A stretch of DNA of 64,000 bases. Origin: Terebella lapidaria. Its lineage: Eukaryota; Annelida; Polychaeta; Terebellida; Terebellidae. The position numbers were made by a program, and so were the translations under genes. Position 1 is the stretch's first letter. Each line of letters begins with the position of its first letter. This document shows positions 22,841 to 35,825 of this stretch, piece after piece. The notes beneath the pieces were generated by a model. The model was given only the letters and a program-made list of their open reading frames with translations, searched no databases and had not been told where the DNA came from. Where the stretch lies: NCBI GenBank assembly GCA_949152475.1, contig OX424568.1, positions 5,493,667-5,557,666 on the forward strand, in the 5' to 3' direction.

Positions 22841-23494
22841 CTATATATATATATATGAACAGCAATATATGGAGTTTGGGTTTGTGTGTTGTATAGATAT
22901 GGGTCATCGACACAGTTGAGAGGATAACTATCCGTTGTGTAGTTTGTACATATTTCAAGCAATGAAAATATTTGTGATATACCTGTGCCCAAAATTGTAC
23001 CAACAAATTAAATGTTTGTTTGTGTGTTATTGGTGAGACAGCCCCTTTAGCAATCTGCATAATCGGGCTATTCCATTTCAAAAACCCAACCAATAGGGAA
23101 TCAGATTTGGTCACGACATAGCCCATGTCAAATCTCCATTTGAAATCAAATTTTATTTATATCACAATGACCCATTGCTTCTCATAAGCAAAACATCATT
23201 AAATCCTATTTGGCCAGCTATGCTTTTGGTCTGGTAAACTCAAAGAGCATACAGCTGGAGATAATACAGCAAAAGTTGGCGTCTTTTTTATTTAAAACTT
23301 TAGTCTTTTTACATCAGTGGTGTGGACCAATCCCATGCCGTTGTGTTGGTGAGTTAGTGGGGATAGTCGACGGGCGAGAGACGATAAAACCACACCATGT
23401 CTGCGACAGCCCAATTGTGGAGCCCAGCTAGCTATCGGCCGTCTGACTCATGAATAGGGCAATAGACCTACCGGTAATTTTATCCTGGGACTAA
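22841..23494. other. No feature recognised
   Basis: Unique-looking AT-rich sequence with a short (TA)n run at 22841-22856. I see nothing else. Confidence 0.4.
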
Positions 23495-23501
23495 CTATAA
23501 T

Positions 23502-23758
23502 CAAAGATTTTCTATACCAAGATAGCCCACTCAGGCCAGAACGGAAGCGAACAATCCCCCTGGCGGTGAGACTGAGGAATTACTACTTTTTCGTTTTTAG
23601 GAATGAATATTTGTGACCAAAATGTCATTTTATGAATGAAAACCGCCGTCACTATTGGAAATACGTCCAACTTTCAGTCTCACCGCCAGGATCGACACTG
23701 TTCAAATGTTCGCTTCCGTTTTGCCCTGAGTGGACTATCTTGGTATAGAAAATCTTTG
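23502..23758. mobile_element. 257-bp MITE with long terminal inverted repeats
   Basis: The ends read CAAAGATTTTCTATACCAAG and its reverse complement, and the inversion continues about 75 bp inward with small differences. A perfect 7-bp duplication, CTATAAT, flanks it at 23495-23501 and 23759-23765. There is no coding potential. Confidence 0.85.
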
Positions 23759-23771
23759 CTATAATTTAAGG

Positions 23772-23921
23772 GTTTGATCCTGGGTGTGCGGGCATTGCTG
23801 TCAGACACACGACCGAGGGCAGTCTCATGCAATGCCTGAGGCCGCAGGCCGAAGGCATTGCATAAGACTGTCCCGAGGTCGTGTGTCTGGCAGGCAATGC
23901 CCAAAATACCTAGGATCAAAC
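23772..23921. mobile_element. 150-bp fold-back element (near-perfect hairpin)
   Basis: GTTTGATCCTGGGTG at the left pairs with the right end, and the inversion runs to the centre (GGCCGCAGGCC, about 23845), so nearly the whole element is one palindrome. Landmarks are GACACACGACC and GGTCGTGTGTC. Confidence 0.8.
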
Positions 23922-24093
23922 ACGATTATAACATGTTTTTGTTCAGACAAACGAACGAAAACCCGCGATTATACAAAAACGTCAAATTACGTTGATGCAA
24001 TTTACGTCTTAACGACGGGCCATTGTAGGACAGCAAAGCCCGGGAAAAAAGTCGTTTCCCAGGCATTGCACAGAAAACCACGTGGTTCATTTT

Positions 24094-24195
24094 TTATTTA
24101 CACGTATCTATGTATAATATTTGTCTGTATGTTGGTTATTATGTACCCTGTACATTTACGCCAATAAACTTGATTGATTGATTGATTGATTGATA
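24094..24195 (+). mobile_element. 3' tail of a non-LTR retrotransposon (CR1/L2-like)
   Basis: TGTACCCTGTACATTTACG is followed by CAATAAACTTGATTGATTGA and then (GATT)n. A short AATAAA-containing end followed by a tetranucleotide repeat is the usual 3' end of CR1/L2-like elements. No reverse transcriptase precedes it, so the copy is 5'-truncated. Confidence 0.5.
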
Positions 24196-24358
24196 TAATA
24201 AAACCACATGGTTATTGTGTGGAAAGAGAGTTTTTCCCGGCCATTGTTGTCTGACAAACGTTATCCGCTACAAACTAGTGTGTATAAGACGATAGCGGCC
24301 AGCCATGTTATAATCCAGATTATAACAGCTGTCGAAAAGAACAGGTGAAAGTCTGGCG

Positions 24359-26320
24359 AATAACTTCACTACAATCGCGCGTCTCATGGGGTGGATTCGA
24401 TTGGGCCAGTTCTGGAACTGGAACTGATGGATGCGCAGAAGGTTTCAGTTCTCAGAACTGCCGGCATTTTGCGGTCCAAAAGAATAGAATGTGCAACCCA
24501 GGACCTGATAAACATGGCGACGCTCGTAGCAATTGCCATGGAATTTATAGAGGATGGCGATGAAGACTTGCCGCAAACGGAGTTTGGCTCCGTTTTGGTC
24601 ATGTGTCAGAGGGCTGAAGAGTTATCACCCACTGAAAAATATTTGGCACTCAGGCTCCTCTGAAAATTTTCCCCACTTTCATGTGATAGGTGCAGATTGA
24701 AATCATAGAATAAAAACTGGGGGTCACCGCATAGGATGTTTTACAAAACACTTTTTAACGATGTTTTGCTATTCTTCGAAATCTGTAAATTTATCCGGTT
24801 CCAAATGAATTATAAGCCGCCCCCCCCCCCCTTATCAGTCAATTATTGGTATATTTTTTTTGTGGTATAGCTTTGCAATTCCGAGATAGATTTCACATGA
24901 CTACAAGGCTGCTCCATTGCCAGGTTGAAGGAAAAATTGATAGCTGTACTGATCGGATCCAGACCGCTAAACATCATACATAAGACACATACAGCTTATT
25001 AGGGTGTAATTTCTCATGGTTGGATTACGCATCGTAGAATAACCTACTACCTGATTTGAGATTTACCTCAAAATTTGGTGGTTATTTGATGATCAAATTG
25101 GTATATGTTCCATGCCATCCGCAGTGAAAATACACAGGACAAAATAAAATTGATCAACAGCTGTATAATTAAATCTCTATTTGGTGGCATTGTAAATACA
25201 AGCATGAGCTGTATGGAAAATTCAGTGGGTCTCGTTATTTTCTAAATGTAGTATACATCCGAAATTGCAACAACACCCCACACTTTAGTACAACGTTTGT
25301 ATTTCCCATACAAATAATCCGCTGACGTGTAGTTAGTGCTTCACTGAACTGCGGCACAAGACATTTTCCACAGACTACAAATTTAGACATACATGTACAC
25401 ATTTGCACATCGATTTGTCACGGATATCGATGGAAATCTTGAAATCGAACGGTAGGCTATTGATCATGGATATGTACACTAAAGTTTAGAAATGACACGA
25501 TGTAAAGCTGTGTGGGCGCTACGTAAGTTACATTTATACAAATGACATTTGACTGCATAAATACTAAAATAATAATGGTTTCTTCAATTTCACATTTGGC
25601 CTATCATTTTGATTATATACTGAAGATAATTTTATACTTCAATTTCCGTGAAAATGTGTTGAAAAACGACATAGGCTAAAATGCAACATATCAGTCCATT
25701 CAAATTACAAGTATGTTACTCAATATGCAATATAATTGAAATAAGATGTGGAGGTCACTGCCGCAGAATTTTCGCAATCTGCATTTGAATGCTGCATGTC
25801 GGACTAAAAATTGAACGTCAGAGGTTGACTTATCGTGATGTCACAATACTCGGTGAAAACCTTTTCAAGAGGAGTCACTACTCCAGAGCGCCCGCAGGAC
25901 ACCACGACGCGTATATATTGGAAATATCGTTGCTATCATGTATTATAACTCATATGATTCTAATATATAATGAAAAAAAGTCCTGAATATTATTGTTTCT
26001 CCATTCGTCGTCTTCAACATTTACGTAATGCTGTTTTAACCCCCCCCCCTTTTCCCCCCTCCTGTGATGTTCAGTAGAGCGTCCTAGCGTGTGTTTGACG
26101 TTCTACCAAAGTTCCGTTCCGTCAATTCTGCTCATCGGGTGGAACTGGAAAAAGAGTTCTGACTGGTTCTGGAACTGGACAGAACGCGGAATTCCATCCA
26201 AACGAGTGACCGACACTCACAGAACCAGTTCCAGAACCAGCAGAACCTACCAATCCATATGACCAATCGAATCCACCCATATTGACGATCTTGTAGACGT
26301 GCGATTGTGGTAAGTTATTT
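24359..26320. mobile_element. Putative 2-kb DNA element with 45-60-bp inverted ends
   Basis: AATAACTTCACTACAATCGC with GGTGGATTCGATTGG (24359-24405) is repeated in inverse orientation at 26258-26320. The inner flank of each end carries short GGTTCTGGAACTGG-type repeats. No transposase is recognised. Confidence 0.55.
24427..24663 (+). CDS. Short hypothetical ORF inside the 2-kb element
   Basis: The frame from ATG at 24427 encodes about 78 residues (MDAQKVSVLRTAGIL... ending YLALRLL), with an acidic stretch EFIEDGDEDLP. I do not recognise a family. It lies inside a mobile-looking element, so it may be a first exon of a transposon protein or chance. The ATG context is weak at -3. Confidence 0.2.
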   Translation: MDAQKVSVLRTAGILRSKRIECATQDLINMATLVAIAMEFIEDGDEDLPQTEFGSVLVMCQRAEELSPTEKYLALRLL

Positions 26321-27130
26321 GCTGCGTTTCTACGGATGTCGACTGATTTTCTGGGGGAGATTTGACAGTTGGTTTATCAGATAATAGATCCGAGTTGTGA
26401 TTGGGGGTAATGTGACAAATGAAGAGTCCAGTCGAACGAAAGCGATTGTAATTGTATGTTTTATTGAGCAGCTTTGTCAGATGTGTGGTTGGTTGCACGA
26501 ACTTGATCCGGGCGATAATACAGTGATTTACCGAATTTTCAGTTCAGAATTTACAGTAGCCTACCTACAGGGCATAGTACGGTAACTCGCTGAGCCAATC
26601 AGCGAACATTCGCCTCACTCAGGCAATTTAAAGGGAAACTATTGTGTGACATCACCTCATATATATTTTTATGCCAGATTTATGGACGAGTGTATATTCT
26701 TTTGAAAGAACACACTGCTGGTGCTGGGAAATAATAACCCGTTAATCGTTTTTCTCAGGAGATGAGGAAGCAAAGGGGTTTTAAATGGCCATCAGCACCC
26801 ACAATTTTGGGTATTTTCACCCAGGGTCCATTCAAGGCAGGATAGCAAAAAATCCCATGTGTCGTCAAATATATTCATGCTTATCACGCGATGCCCAATA
26901 CGTCGATTGACAAAAATAGCATAGTGGTTAGGCTGGGGTTTTGTTTTAGGAATGGACCGTCAAAGTAAGATCATTTAACATTGAGTTGAATGGCCAATAT
27001 AGTTAATATACTGTAGCCTACAGACAATCTAGATATAATTATTCGATGTGTGTGCATGGGATCCAATAATAATATCTACAGACAATCATGACTGATCATT
27101 TGTTTTTTTTAAAAAGTCTAATTATGATGT

Positions 27131-27517
27131 ATGCCGTAATTTTTCACCAAATTTCAGAGTTCTATCTCAAAAATTGAGAAAGTTAGCAATCTAACCCAAT
27201 GTTGAATTTCAGTCACATATGGAATTTCAGAGTCTGCACAAAAACAACAACTTTTATTGCATGTACGAGTTATAAATTGCTTCAGAATAAACATATTTAC
27301 TTGATATACACCGACTATGTCTTCTAACTCCAAATCAATACAATAGGTTCATTCTGTATGGGCATAAACATGATAAAAGCCCTGAATTTGTTGAAATTTA
27401 CTTGATCCCATTTCCGACTGTTGACTGAAGTTTAACATTGTTTTAGATTGCCAACTTTTTCAATTTTTGAGATAGTAGAGTAGTAGAATTCTGAAATTTG
27501 GTGAAAAATTACGGCAT
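27131..27517. mobile_element. 387-bp MITE upstream of the KLHL gene
   Basis: ATGCCGTAATTTTTCACCAA at the left is repeated inverted at the right end. The arms extend about 90 bp and include ATCTCAAAAATTGAG and its inverse. The centre is unique and non-coding. Confidence 0.75.
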
Positions 27518-27926
27518 GATACCCAATTGAGAAACACAAAATTTCAAGTTGATCTGATTATCCAAAACAAAACTACGGCCAAAAAGCGTGTTTCACTGAT
27601 GAATAAACTTGAGTTTAGATACTTATGGCGATGGATGCTAATGCCTGTAGATGGCGCATCAGTCGGCGAAAACCATGGCGCTCTGAAACCTAACCTGACT
27701 GGGGTAGGTTTGTGTTACGGGTCATGACACTTTTGTAGAGCCAATCAAAATGTATTTTACATACTCATGTGAGAGAAAAGTGAATGACCTTGGTGAACAA
27801 TAAATATTAGGGTGACCTAGTATCAGGATACCAGTTTTACTTCAGGATACCAGTTTTACTTCTATTTCAAATGGGACAGCTATAAGCATGATGTTCCTCC
27901 ATTTCTTTGTTTCCAGCTGTTAAGTC

Positions 27927-30900
27927 ATGGCACATCGATCACCCCAAAGACGACACAGCTCTGAGGAGTCTGTGGCCAACTCGCAGACAGACAGTGAAGC
28001 CGACGAGTCAAGTGAATCAAGCCAACATCCTCACGTGTTTGTCGATGACTCGACTTATGCTTCCAGCTTGGCTGGCTTCAATGACTTGTACATTGCAGAA
28101 CAGCTGTTCGACATGAAGCTTTGTGTCGATGGCGAAGAATTTCACTGTCACAAAGTTCTCCTTGCGGCCTCCAGTGAATACTTCCGAACAATGTTCACCA
28201 TTAACCTGTCAGAAAAAGACAAAAATGAAGTCACTATCAATGGTGTGGACCGTCAGACCATGCTGACGATCATCAGGTACTTATACACAAGGCGTGCTCA
28301 GCTAACCACCGACACAGTGCAGAATTTACTGTCAGCAGCGAACCTATTCCAGCTGAGCGAGCTAAGAGACGGCTGTGCGACTTTCATGGCTCGCAAACTG
28401 GACAACGATAACTGCATCGGGATTCATTTTTTCGCCCAGGCACATGACTGTATCGAGTTGCAGCTGGCCGCCAAAGACATGATCACAGAGAACTTCACTG
28501 ACGTCTTGGAGACGACAGAGTTTCTGGAGATGACGACAGAGAATTTACAGGACATTTTACATCTCGATGAACTTCGCGCTCATGAGGAAGACATTTTTGA
28601 AGCTATTGTGGCATGGCTTGATCACATGCCGGACGATCGAACTCCACATGTTTATAGCATCATGTCCCTCGTCCGCTTTGTCTTGATGGACGAGTACTTT
28701 CTGTATGATCATGTGAAGGGTAATCAGTACTTACAGTCGGAACCTCGTATGGTGGCTCTCGTAGACGAAGTCATCAAATACAAACTACTGAAGAATCGCT
28801 GGGAAGAATCAGACTTGACACTCGAGCCACGATTTGGACAAAACTTCACACGGTAACTTGGATTGTATCATTCGTATCAGTGTCGCAATCAAATTCCCAA
28901 TCGACTTGCAGGTTTTATGTTTCCATTTACAATATTGAAAGTGCTAAAGTGATTACTCCTAAAAAATCAAGTTTATTTTGTAGTTGTTGATTAGGTATAA
29001 TTGCCTGCTGTTCAGTGTACCTTGGGTGCAAGTGCTTTCATGAGTACCCATTCTAAAATGTCCAAACTCTTGTTTTTAGTGTGATAGTGTACAATGAGTA
29101 CATAAATGATGAGAGTCGGCAAGTCCTGCAGGTTTATGGTCAGCGCGCTGATGGGATCTGTCGAGTCGGTAACCTTGGACTTTGTGATCTTCCTGCGGAA
29201 AACCCTGCAGCTCTTGTCACAGGTAACAATAGCAACCATATCACCATGTGAGACTTCACTACATAGAACTTCCACAAATAGGTCCAATACTGTGAATCAT
29301 GACAGACCATTTTCCTCAGCCCCAAATTTGCCTCTCAACATGTTACATGTGTTATGAACCTGCAAAGGACGACAACTGAACTTGCCATCCAAGACCACCT
29401 TCAATCATGGGTTTCTTTCGGCTGGTTTCAAAACTCAGGATTCACCTTGATGTGTTAAATACTGGATGTGTTGAATCGCACATAGTATCATTTTGTACCA
29501 CTAAGTATATAATACTACATGGTCATGTGCCGTTCAATGACCTTGTCGTACCAGGTCGCAATGAATGTCTGAATGATGTCAGTTTTGTAATGTGTTGGTC
29601 CTAAAAAGAGCACGGCAAACCAAAGCAAGACTTCCTGCAGCAATGCATGCAAAAATGAGGTTAAACTTGAGGTCACAGTTAAGAAAATCACTGAATGACT
29701 TAGTATAGCCTTCAATCCCCTTTATTATGATTCAAATAACATAAATGTGCAGATTGGATTGCTCCCAAGATATAAATGATGTGAAATGAAATACAACTTA
29801 TACAAGGTTGCAAAAATCAAACATTTTTTTAGGAAAATAGAGGGTGTTCTGCTATCAGGTGTGGCCACTATTACATTGTATGAAGACTAATATTGATTCC
29901 AGGTGAGGGGGACCTGTACATAGCGGGAGGCGATGATGGTGCTGACAGATTCCTCAAATGGCTTCAGGAGGAGAGCGTCTTCGAGGACTGCAGCAGTATG
30001 CCTGTGGGTCGCAAACAGTGAGTCGCTACGTCTTTTCTGTACAAGCGGCCGAAGGAAAATCATGCACATACTTGGAATAATGAGACAATATTTTCTATCG
30101 AGGAGGTTATTCACCATTTTGTAGGTTTTGCCTGGTACAGGCGGACAAGTTGATCTATGCCATCGGGGGAAGCAATGCAGATGGGAATCTCTCACGTGTC
30201 GACTGTTACAATGAGGAAGAAGACGACTGGAAAAATGTCACACCACTCCCAAGAGCTCTCCGGTAAACATTGCAAAAATGTCATGCCTCTCCCAAGAGTT
30301 TCCGGTACACACGGCAAAAACTCACGAGAGCTCTCTGGTAAACAATGCAAAAATGTCATGCCACTCCCGAGAGTTTCCGGTACACACGGCAAAAACTCAT
30401 GAGAGCTCTCTGGTAAACAATGCAAAAATGTCATGCCACTCCCGAGAGTTTCCGGTACACACGGCAAAAACTCATGAGAGCTCTCTGGTAAACAATGCAA
30501 AAATGTCATGCCACTCCCAAGAGTTTCCGGTACACACGGCAAAAACTCATGAGAGCTCTCTGGTAAACAATGCAAAAATGTCATGCCACTCCCGAGAGTT
30601 TCTGGTACACATGGCAAAAACTCCCGAGAGCTCTCCGGTAAACATGACAAAAATGTCATGCCAATCCCATAAGCTCTCCGTTAAACATGGCAAAAAAAGT
30701 TATGCCACTCCTGGGAGCTCTCTGGTAAACATGGCAAAACTGTCCTGCCAGTCCCTAGAGCTCTCCGGTAAACATGGCAAAAATGTCATGCCACACCCTA
30801 GAGCTCCGTGGTGAACATGGCAAAAATGTCCTGCCAGTCCCTAGAGCTCTCCGGTAAACATGGCAAAAATGTCATGCCACACCCTAGAGCTCCGTGGTGA

Positions 30901-33900
30901 ACATGGCAAAAATGTCCTGCCAGTCCCTAGAGCTCTCCGGTAAACATGGCAAAATGTCATGCAACTCTGAGATCTCTCCGGTGAACTTTGCAAAAGTGTC
31001 ATGCCACTCCTGAGAGCTTTCCGGTAAACATGGCAAAATTGTCATGCCACTCCTGAGAGCTCTCCGGTAAACATTGCAAAAATGTCCCGCGACTTCTGAG
31101 AGCTCTCCAGTGAAGATAGCGAAAATGTCACGCCACTCCTGAAAGCTCTCCAGTAAACATGGCAAAAATGTCCTGCCACTCCTGAGAGCTGTCCAGTAAA
31201 CATGGCAAAAATGTCATGCCACTCCTGAGAGCTCTCAGTAAACATGGCAAAAATGTCATGCCACTCATGAGAGCTCTCTGGTAAACATGGCAAAAATGTC
31301 ATGCAACTCCTGAGATCTCTCCGTTAAATATGGCAAAAATGTCACGCCACTACTGAGATATCTCCATTAAACATGTCAAAAATGTCATGCCACTCCTGGG
31401 AGCTCTTCGGATAAACATGGCAAAAATGTCATGCCACTCCTGAGAGCTCTCCGGTGAATATAGAAAAAATGTCACGCCACTCCTGGGAGCTGTCCGGTAA
31501 ACATGGCAAAAGTGTCATGCCACTCATGAGAGCTCTCCGGTAAACATGGCAAAAATGTCATGCCACTCCTGAGAGCTCTCCAGTAAACATGGCAAAAATG
31601 TCATGCCACTCCTGAGAGCTCTCCAGTAAACATGGCAAAAGTGTCATGCCACTCCTGAGAGCTCTCCAGTAAACATGGCAAAAGTGTCATGCCACTCCAG
31701 AGAGCTCTCCGGTAAACATGGCAAAAATGTCATGCCACTCCTGAGAGCTCTCCAGTAAACATGGCAAAAATGTCATGCCACTCCTGAGAGCTCTCCAGTA
31801 AACATGGCAAAAATGTCATGCCACTCCTGAGATCTCTCCAGTAAACATGGCAAAAATGTCATGCCACTCCTGAGATCTCTCCAGTAAACATGGCAAAAGT
31901 GTCATTCCACTCCTGAGATCTCTCTGGTAAACATGGCGAAAATGTCATGCCACTTCTGAGATCTCTCCGGTAAACATGGCGAAAACGCATGCCACTTCTG
32001 TGATCTCTCCGGTAAACATGGCGAAAATGTCATGCCACTTCTGAGATCTCTCCGGTAAACATGGCGAAAACGCATGCCACTTCTGTGATCTCTCCGGTAA
32101 ACATGGCAAAAATGTCATGCCACTCCTGAGAGGCTCTCCAGTAAACATGGCAAAAATGTCATGCCACTCCTGAGATATCTCCAGTAAACATGGCAAAAGT
32201 GTCATGCCATTCCTGAGAGCTCTCTGGTAAACATGTCAAAAATGTCATGCCACTCCTGAGATCTCTCCAGTAAACATGGCAAAAGTGTCATGCCACTCCT
32301 GAGAGCTCTCTGGTAAACATGGCAAAAATGTCATGCCACTCCTGAGAGCTCTCTGGTAAACATGGCAAAAACGTCATGCCACTCCTGAGATCTTTCCGGT
32401 AAATATGGCAAAAATGTCATGCCACTCCTGAGATCTCTCCAGTAAACATGGCAAAAATGTCATGCCACTCCCTAGAGCTCTCTGGTAAACACTGCAAAAA
32501 TGTCACGATGGCAGATGATGAATTCTAACTCAAAATTTCACTTCATTCAAGAGAAGTAAAATACATACCGGTACATTCAATGTAGTGTGGACAAGTGCCG
32601 ATGTGGTTGAATATATATATATCTGTATGTGACTTTGCCTTTCAGCTGTTTCTGTGCTGTGTCATACAACGGCAAGCTCTATGTGTTTGGAGGTGAGACT
32701 GAGAAGATCAGCAAGAAGGTGACACGTGGCAGAGCAGAACTCAGCAAACAGACTTTCTGGTAAATGGAAGACATTAGGCTTATCCTGGCACACCCTCAGA
32801 CTTTTTTGTATTAAAATCACCATTATATGGATGTCATGTCAACAGAGGTAGTCCAACCAGATTCTGTGGCCTGTAGGAAATTTTAGGAAATGTACCAAAC
32901 TACAGACAAATCAATATATATATAGAAACAAAGGTTTTACCATGTACAAATGATGTAAGTTGAATGGTTTTACAGTGTATAATGATCATGAATTCTAAGA
33001 AATGTACTACTGTAATAATACTGGTATGGTGATATGATTTAAAGTTAGTGAATACTATGAGTTGGTGATACAGTGAATCCTGTGTTTCAAGACCACCCAA
33101 GGGACCCCAAAAAGGTGGTCTTAGATGACAGGTGGTCTCTCATAGCACTGATAGCAGGTTCATTCATATGGTCATGGGACTAAGGAGAGTGGTCCCTCAA
33201 ACCAGGGTGGTCTCTCTCATCAGGTGGTCTTTAACACCGGATCTAATGTACTATGTTTTAGATGATGGGGTTGATGGACACACTCATGGGTAGATACTAG
33301 ATACTGACCATAAAGCCTCTAGTTAAAATAAGACCTGCACCTACATTTATCGTCATTGGTTTGTTGTCAATAGTATCACCATGATTACAAGTGACGAAGT
33401 GAGATGTTACTATTTATCCAGCTATTCGCCCCACAACAACAAGTGGACGACTCTGGCTGACATGAGGTGTGCTCGAGGTCTGGCAGGCTGTACAGTCTAC
33501 AAGAACAAGATTTATGTCATAGGTCTGTAGTCGCACCGATCTTAGCAGTTTCGTGACCGTTAAAATTTCTGGGAGAGACAGGTCCCCCCCCCCCCCCCCC
33601 CCTTTTGCTCTTGAGAGAAATCCTATGCAAACTTTGTATGACCTGTTACCATCACAGAAAGAAAAGTTATTCTCGGAGAAATTCCATGTAACTGTGAGTA
33701 CTGTGAGTGCATAGATTTGAATTTCACTAACTTTGCTGCAGGTGGGTTTGGGACGATCACCGACTCGTGGATCAAGGACAAATCGCCGGAGAACTGCTTG
33801 GCTTCGGTGGAGGTCTACGACCCGCACAACAACACGTGGACGGCCGGCCCGGACCTTCCCATTCCACTGTGTGGCATGGGTGTCGTCAAGTACAGGAGCA

Positions 33901-34583
33901 CCATCTGTGTACTCGGTGAGACAGACATTGGGCTGGTTATGGCATTCCTGGAATGCTGGAAGAGATCAGTGGGGGCACTCTCTTTATATGCATATGGCAT
34001 TGTTTCAGTAGCCAGATGGGTTTTCCCCAGGTGAACTTCCTGCCATCCAGATCGATAGAGCCTTTGGGCAGGGCCTAGATGCTTGATAAATCTTTCGCAT
34101 GAAAATACAATGCCAAGTTAATTTTCTGGCACAAGTACAGACCTGTAGAGATTGTTCAAAACATTGAAAATACCCAATTTCAAACACAAACAAGCTCAAT
34201 AATTATTCTACATGGCCTTTATAGTTCTGTAGCTTTTGCAATGATAATATTTCATGTCTTCAAATGCTTTACAACCTTGGGGATAACATGTCTTCAAATG
34301 CTTTACAACCTTGGAGTGCCAGATAGGTTTTACCAGGCATCTCATACCGGTAATTGGACAGTGTTTGCAGACGTTGTGACAAAATAACGGCGGTGGTTAC
34401 ATTATGCATACTAACTGTACTCACGTGCTTTCAGGTGGAGAGGACGACAACGATGTGTCGACTGCGGTGTACTGTCTGAACAAGGACAACAGCGGCTGGG
34501 ACAGACAGGAGGACATGCTGATGGGGATGAGTGAAGTCTCCGTCCATAGCTCCTACTGTGTCATGAACATCTCCATAGATTGA
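27927..34583 (+). CDS. Kelch-like (BTB-BACK-Kelch) protein, 619 aa, eight coding exons
   Basis: Exons: 27927-28852, 29080-29222, 29903-30017, 30125-30262, 32646-32759, 33422-33522, 33742-33915 and 34435-34583. All introns are GT-AG and the total is exactly 620 codons including TGA. The BTB domain covers about residues 45-150 (DMKLCVDGEEFHCHKVLLAA), with BACK to about 260. Exons 2-8 encode Kelch blades with GG doublets (IAGGDD, AIGGSN, VFGGET, VIGGGF, VLGGED). Such proteins are substrate adaptors of Cullin-3 ubiquitin ligases: BTB binds Cul3 and the Kelch propeller binds the substrate. The ATG lies 10 nt after an acceptor (TTCCAG, 27911-27916), so at least one 5' UTR exon lies upstream. I cannot name the KLHL subtype. 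Intron 4 is filled by a minisatellite derived from the exon 4 end. Confidence 0.93.
30230..32515 (+). repeat. About 50-copy minisatellite seeded by the KLHL exon 4 / 5' splice junction
   Basis: The 43-bp unit holds AAAAATGTCATGCCACTCC, then GAGAGCTCTCCGGTAAACAT, then GGC. The true exon 4 end and donor (30231-30273, donor GT at 30263) is itself the first unit: its last 32 exonic bases and first 11 intronic bases match. Units near 30290-30600 form a 75-bp composite (43 + 32). Later units are plain 43-mers, many keeping GGTAAAC and others AGTAAAC. The array fills most of intron 4. Open frames across it on both strands are repeat artefacts. Confidence 0.92.
33071..33248. mobile_element. 178-bp MITE in KLHL intron 5, TA duplication
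   Basis: The ends CAGTGAATCCTGTGTT and, inverted, CATTAGATCCGGTGTT lead into AAGACCACC and its inverse. TA flanks both sides. This resembles Tc1/mariner-type MITEs. Internal GGTGGTCTC motifs recur. Confidence 0.7.
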
Positions 34584-35136
34584 TCCCACACCTCGACTGA
34601 TCCCGCCTCATCACGAACTCGTCGAGGGGAAGGTTGAAGCACACAGAGACCAGGCGAAAACATGTATGACAAGCGTCATACTCCTTGTGACTTTTTTAGT
34701 GAATGAACACACTAATCTTCGCAGCAATCAATTGAATTTCATGTGCCTATTAATTTGTATATAAATGTACAGACAATAGAGTATAATGGTCATATATATA
34801 GTGTGAAATATTCGCTGCATACCAGACACTATGTTTGTGATGAATGCTTACGTCTTTCGCCAGATGACCATGTGGTAGTTGCCTGCCTCAGAACTGTGTG
34901 TTTTAGCCTTTCATGTAGATATACTTTTGGTGATGACACATCAAAGACTGGATCAAGCAACAATTTGTACTGTGATATTCTTTTTAATATAGATACTGTG
35001 ATGGGTCAGTGCTTGTGATACTTACGCTGATAACAATACTATATCTGTATTGTACCTGTATGATACCAACGACTGTGCTCTAAATTCATCTAAATTCATG
35101 TATATTGTACACGTCTGTTACCAATTCTGCAATAAA
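34584..35136 (+). other. KLHL 3' UTR with poly(A) signal
   Basis: AT-rich sequence after the stop codon at 34583. AATAAA lies at 35131-35136 and is the best signal for transcript end. Confidence 0.6.
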
Positions 35137-35189
35137 CTTATCCTGAATGAGGTTCCTTTTTGCCACCAGGATTGCCACCATGTAATTCA

Positions 35190-35429
35190 GGGGCCCGTTT
35201 CACTAAGATCATAAAGAGCTCGTTAGCAGCAAAATTCTCGTTAAATTATAAGAATCCTTGTTAATAACGAGGGTTTATCAATCACTAAGATTTCCATCGT
35301 TAAAAATGCTCGTTGTATCCATCGTTAACAATATGTTGTCATAGTTATTTTTGTGTTTTTATTTTCATTGTTAAAAATTTCAAAGAGGACTTTATATAAC
35401 GAGCTCGCTATCTTAGTGAAACGGACCCC
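35190..35429. mobile_element. 240-bp MITE with GGGGCCCGTTTCACTAAG ends
   Basis: The left end GGGGCCCGTTTCACTAAGAT and the right end ATCTTAGTGAAACGGACCCC are near-perfect inverted repeats. The interior repeats CTCGTTA/ATCGTTAA-type motifs. It is flanked by CA and AG, so the duplication is at most 3 bp. Confidence 0.75.
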
Positions 35430-35825
35430 AGGTATAGATAAACCATAGAAACAGTCTACTATGCCAAATACATACAAAAACGTAATAATGTTACATTATA
35501 TTTTCGTTTAGATTGAATGCAATCTCTGTGATCTTGACGATAAACAGAGATTGAGACCAACGTCACAAAAATATAAACATTCAAGCTGTTTGCCTCGGAT
35601 GTATCGCATGAATCGATCATAGACAATGCAATAGAAAACCTCATAAACGTAAACAGATGGTCGGGTGGGAAACTCAAAATGGGGATCGTGACTGTAAATG
35701 AAAACATTTGTCTCAAAAATTCTGGATACAACGACTCTGCACTCGGGATGTAAAATTTCATGTATATATGCAGTAAGGTGAGTTATTTTAGATTCAAACT
35801 AAATGTGTTAGATAATATCCCCCGG

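Noticed and set aside
30192..30814. Open frames of 155 and 178 codons across the KLHL intron array
   Set aside because: Repetition of a stop-free unit inside an intron. There is no domain, and frames exist on both strands.
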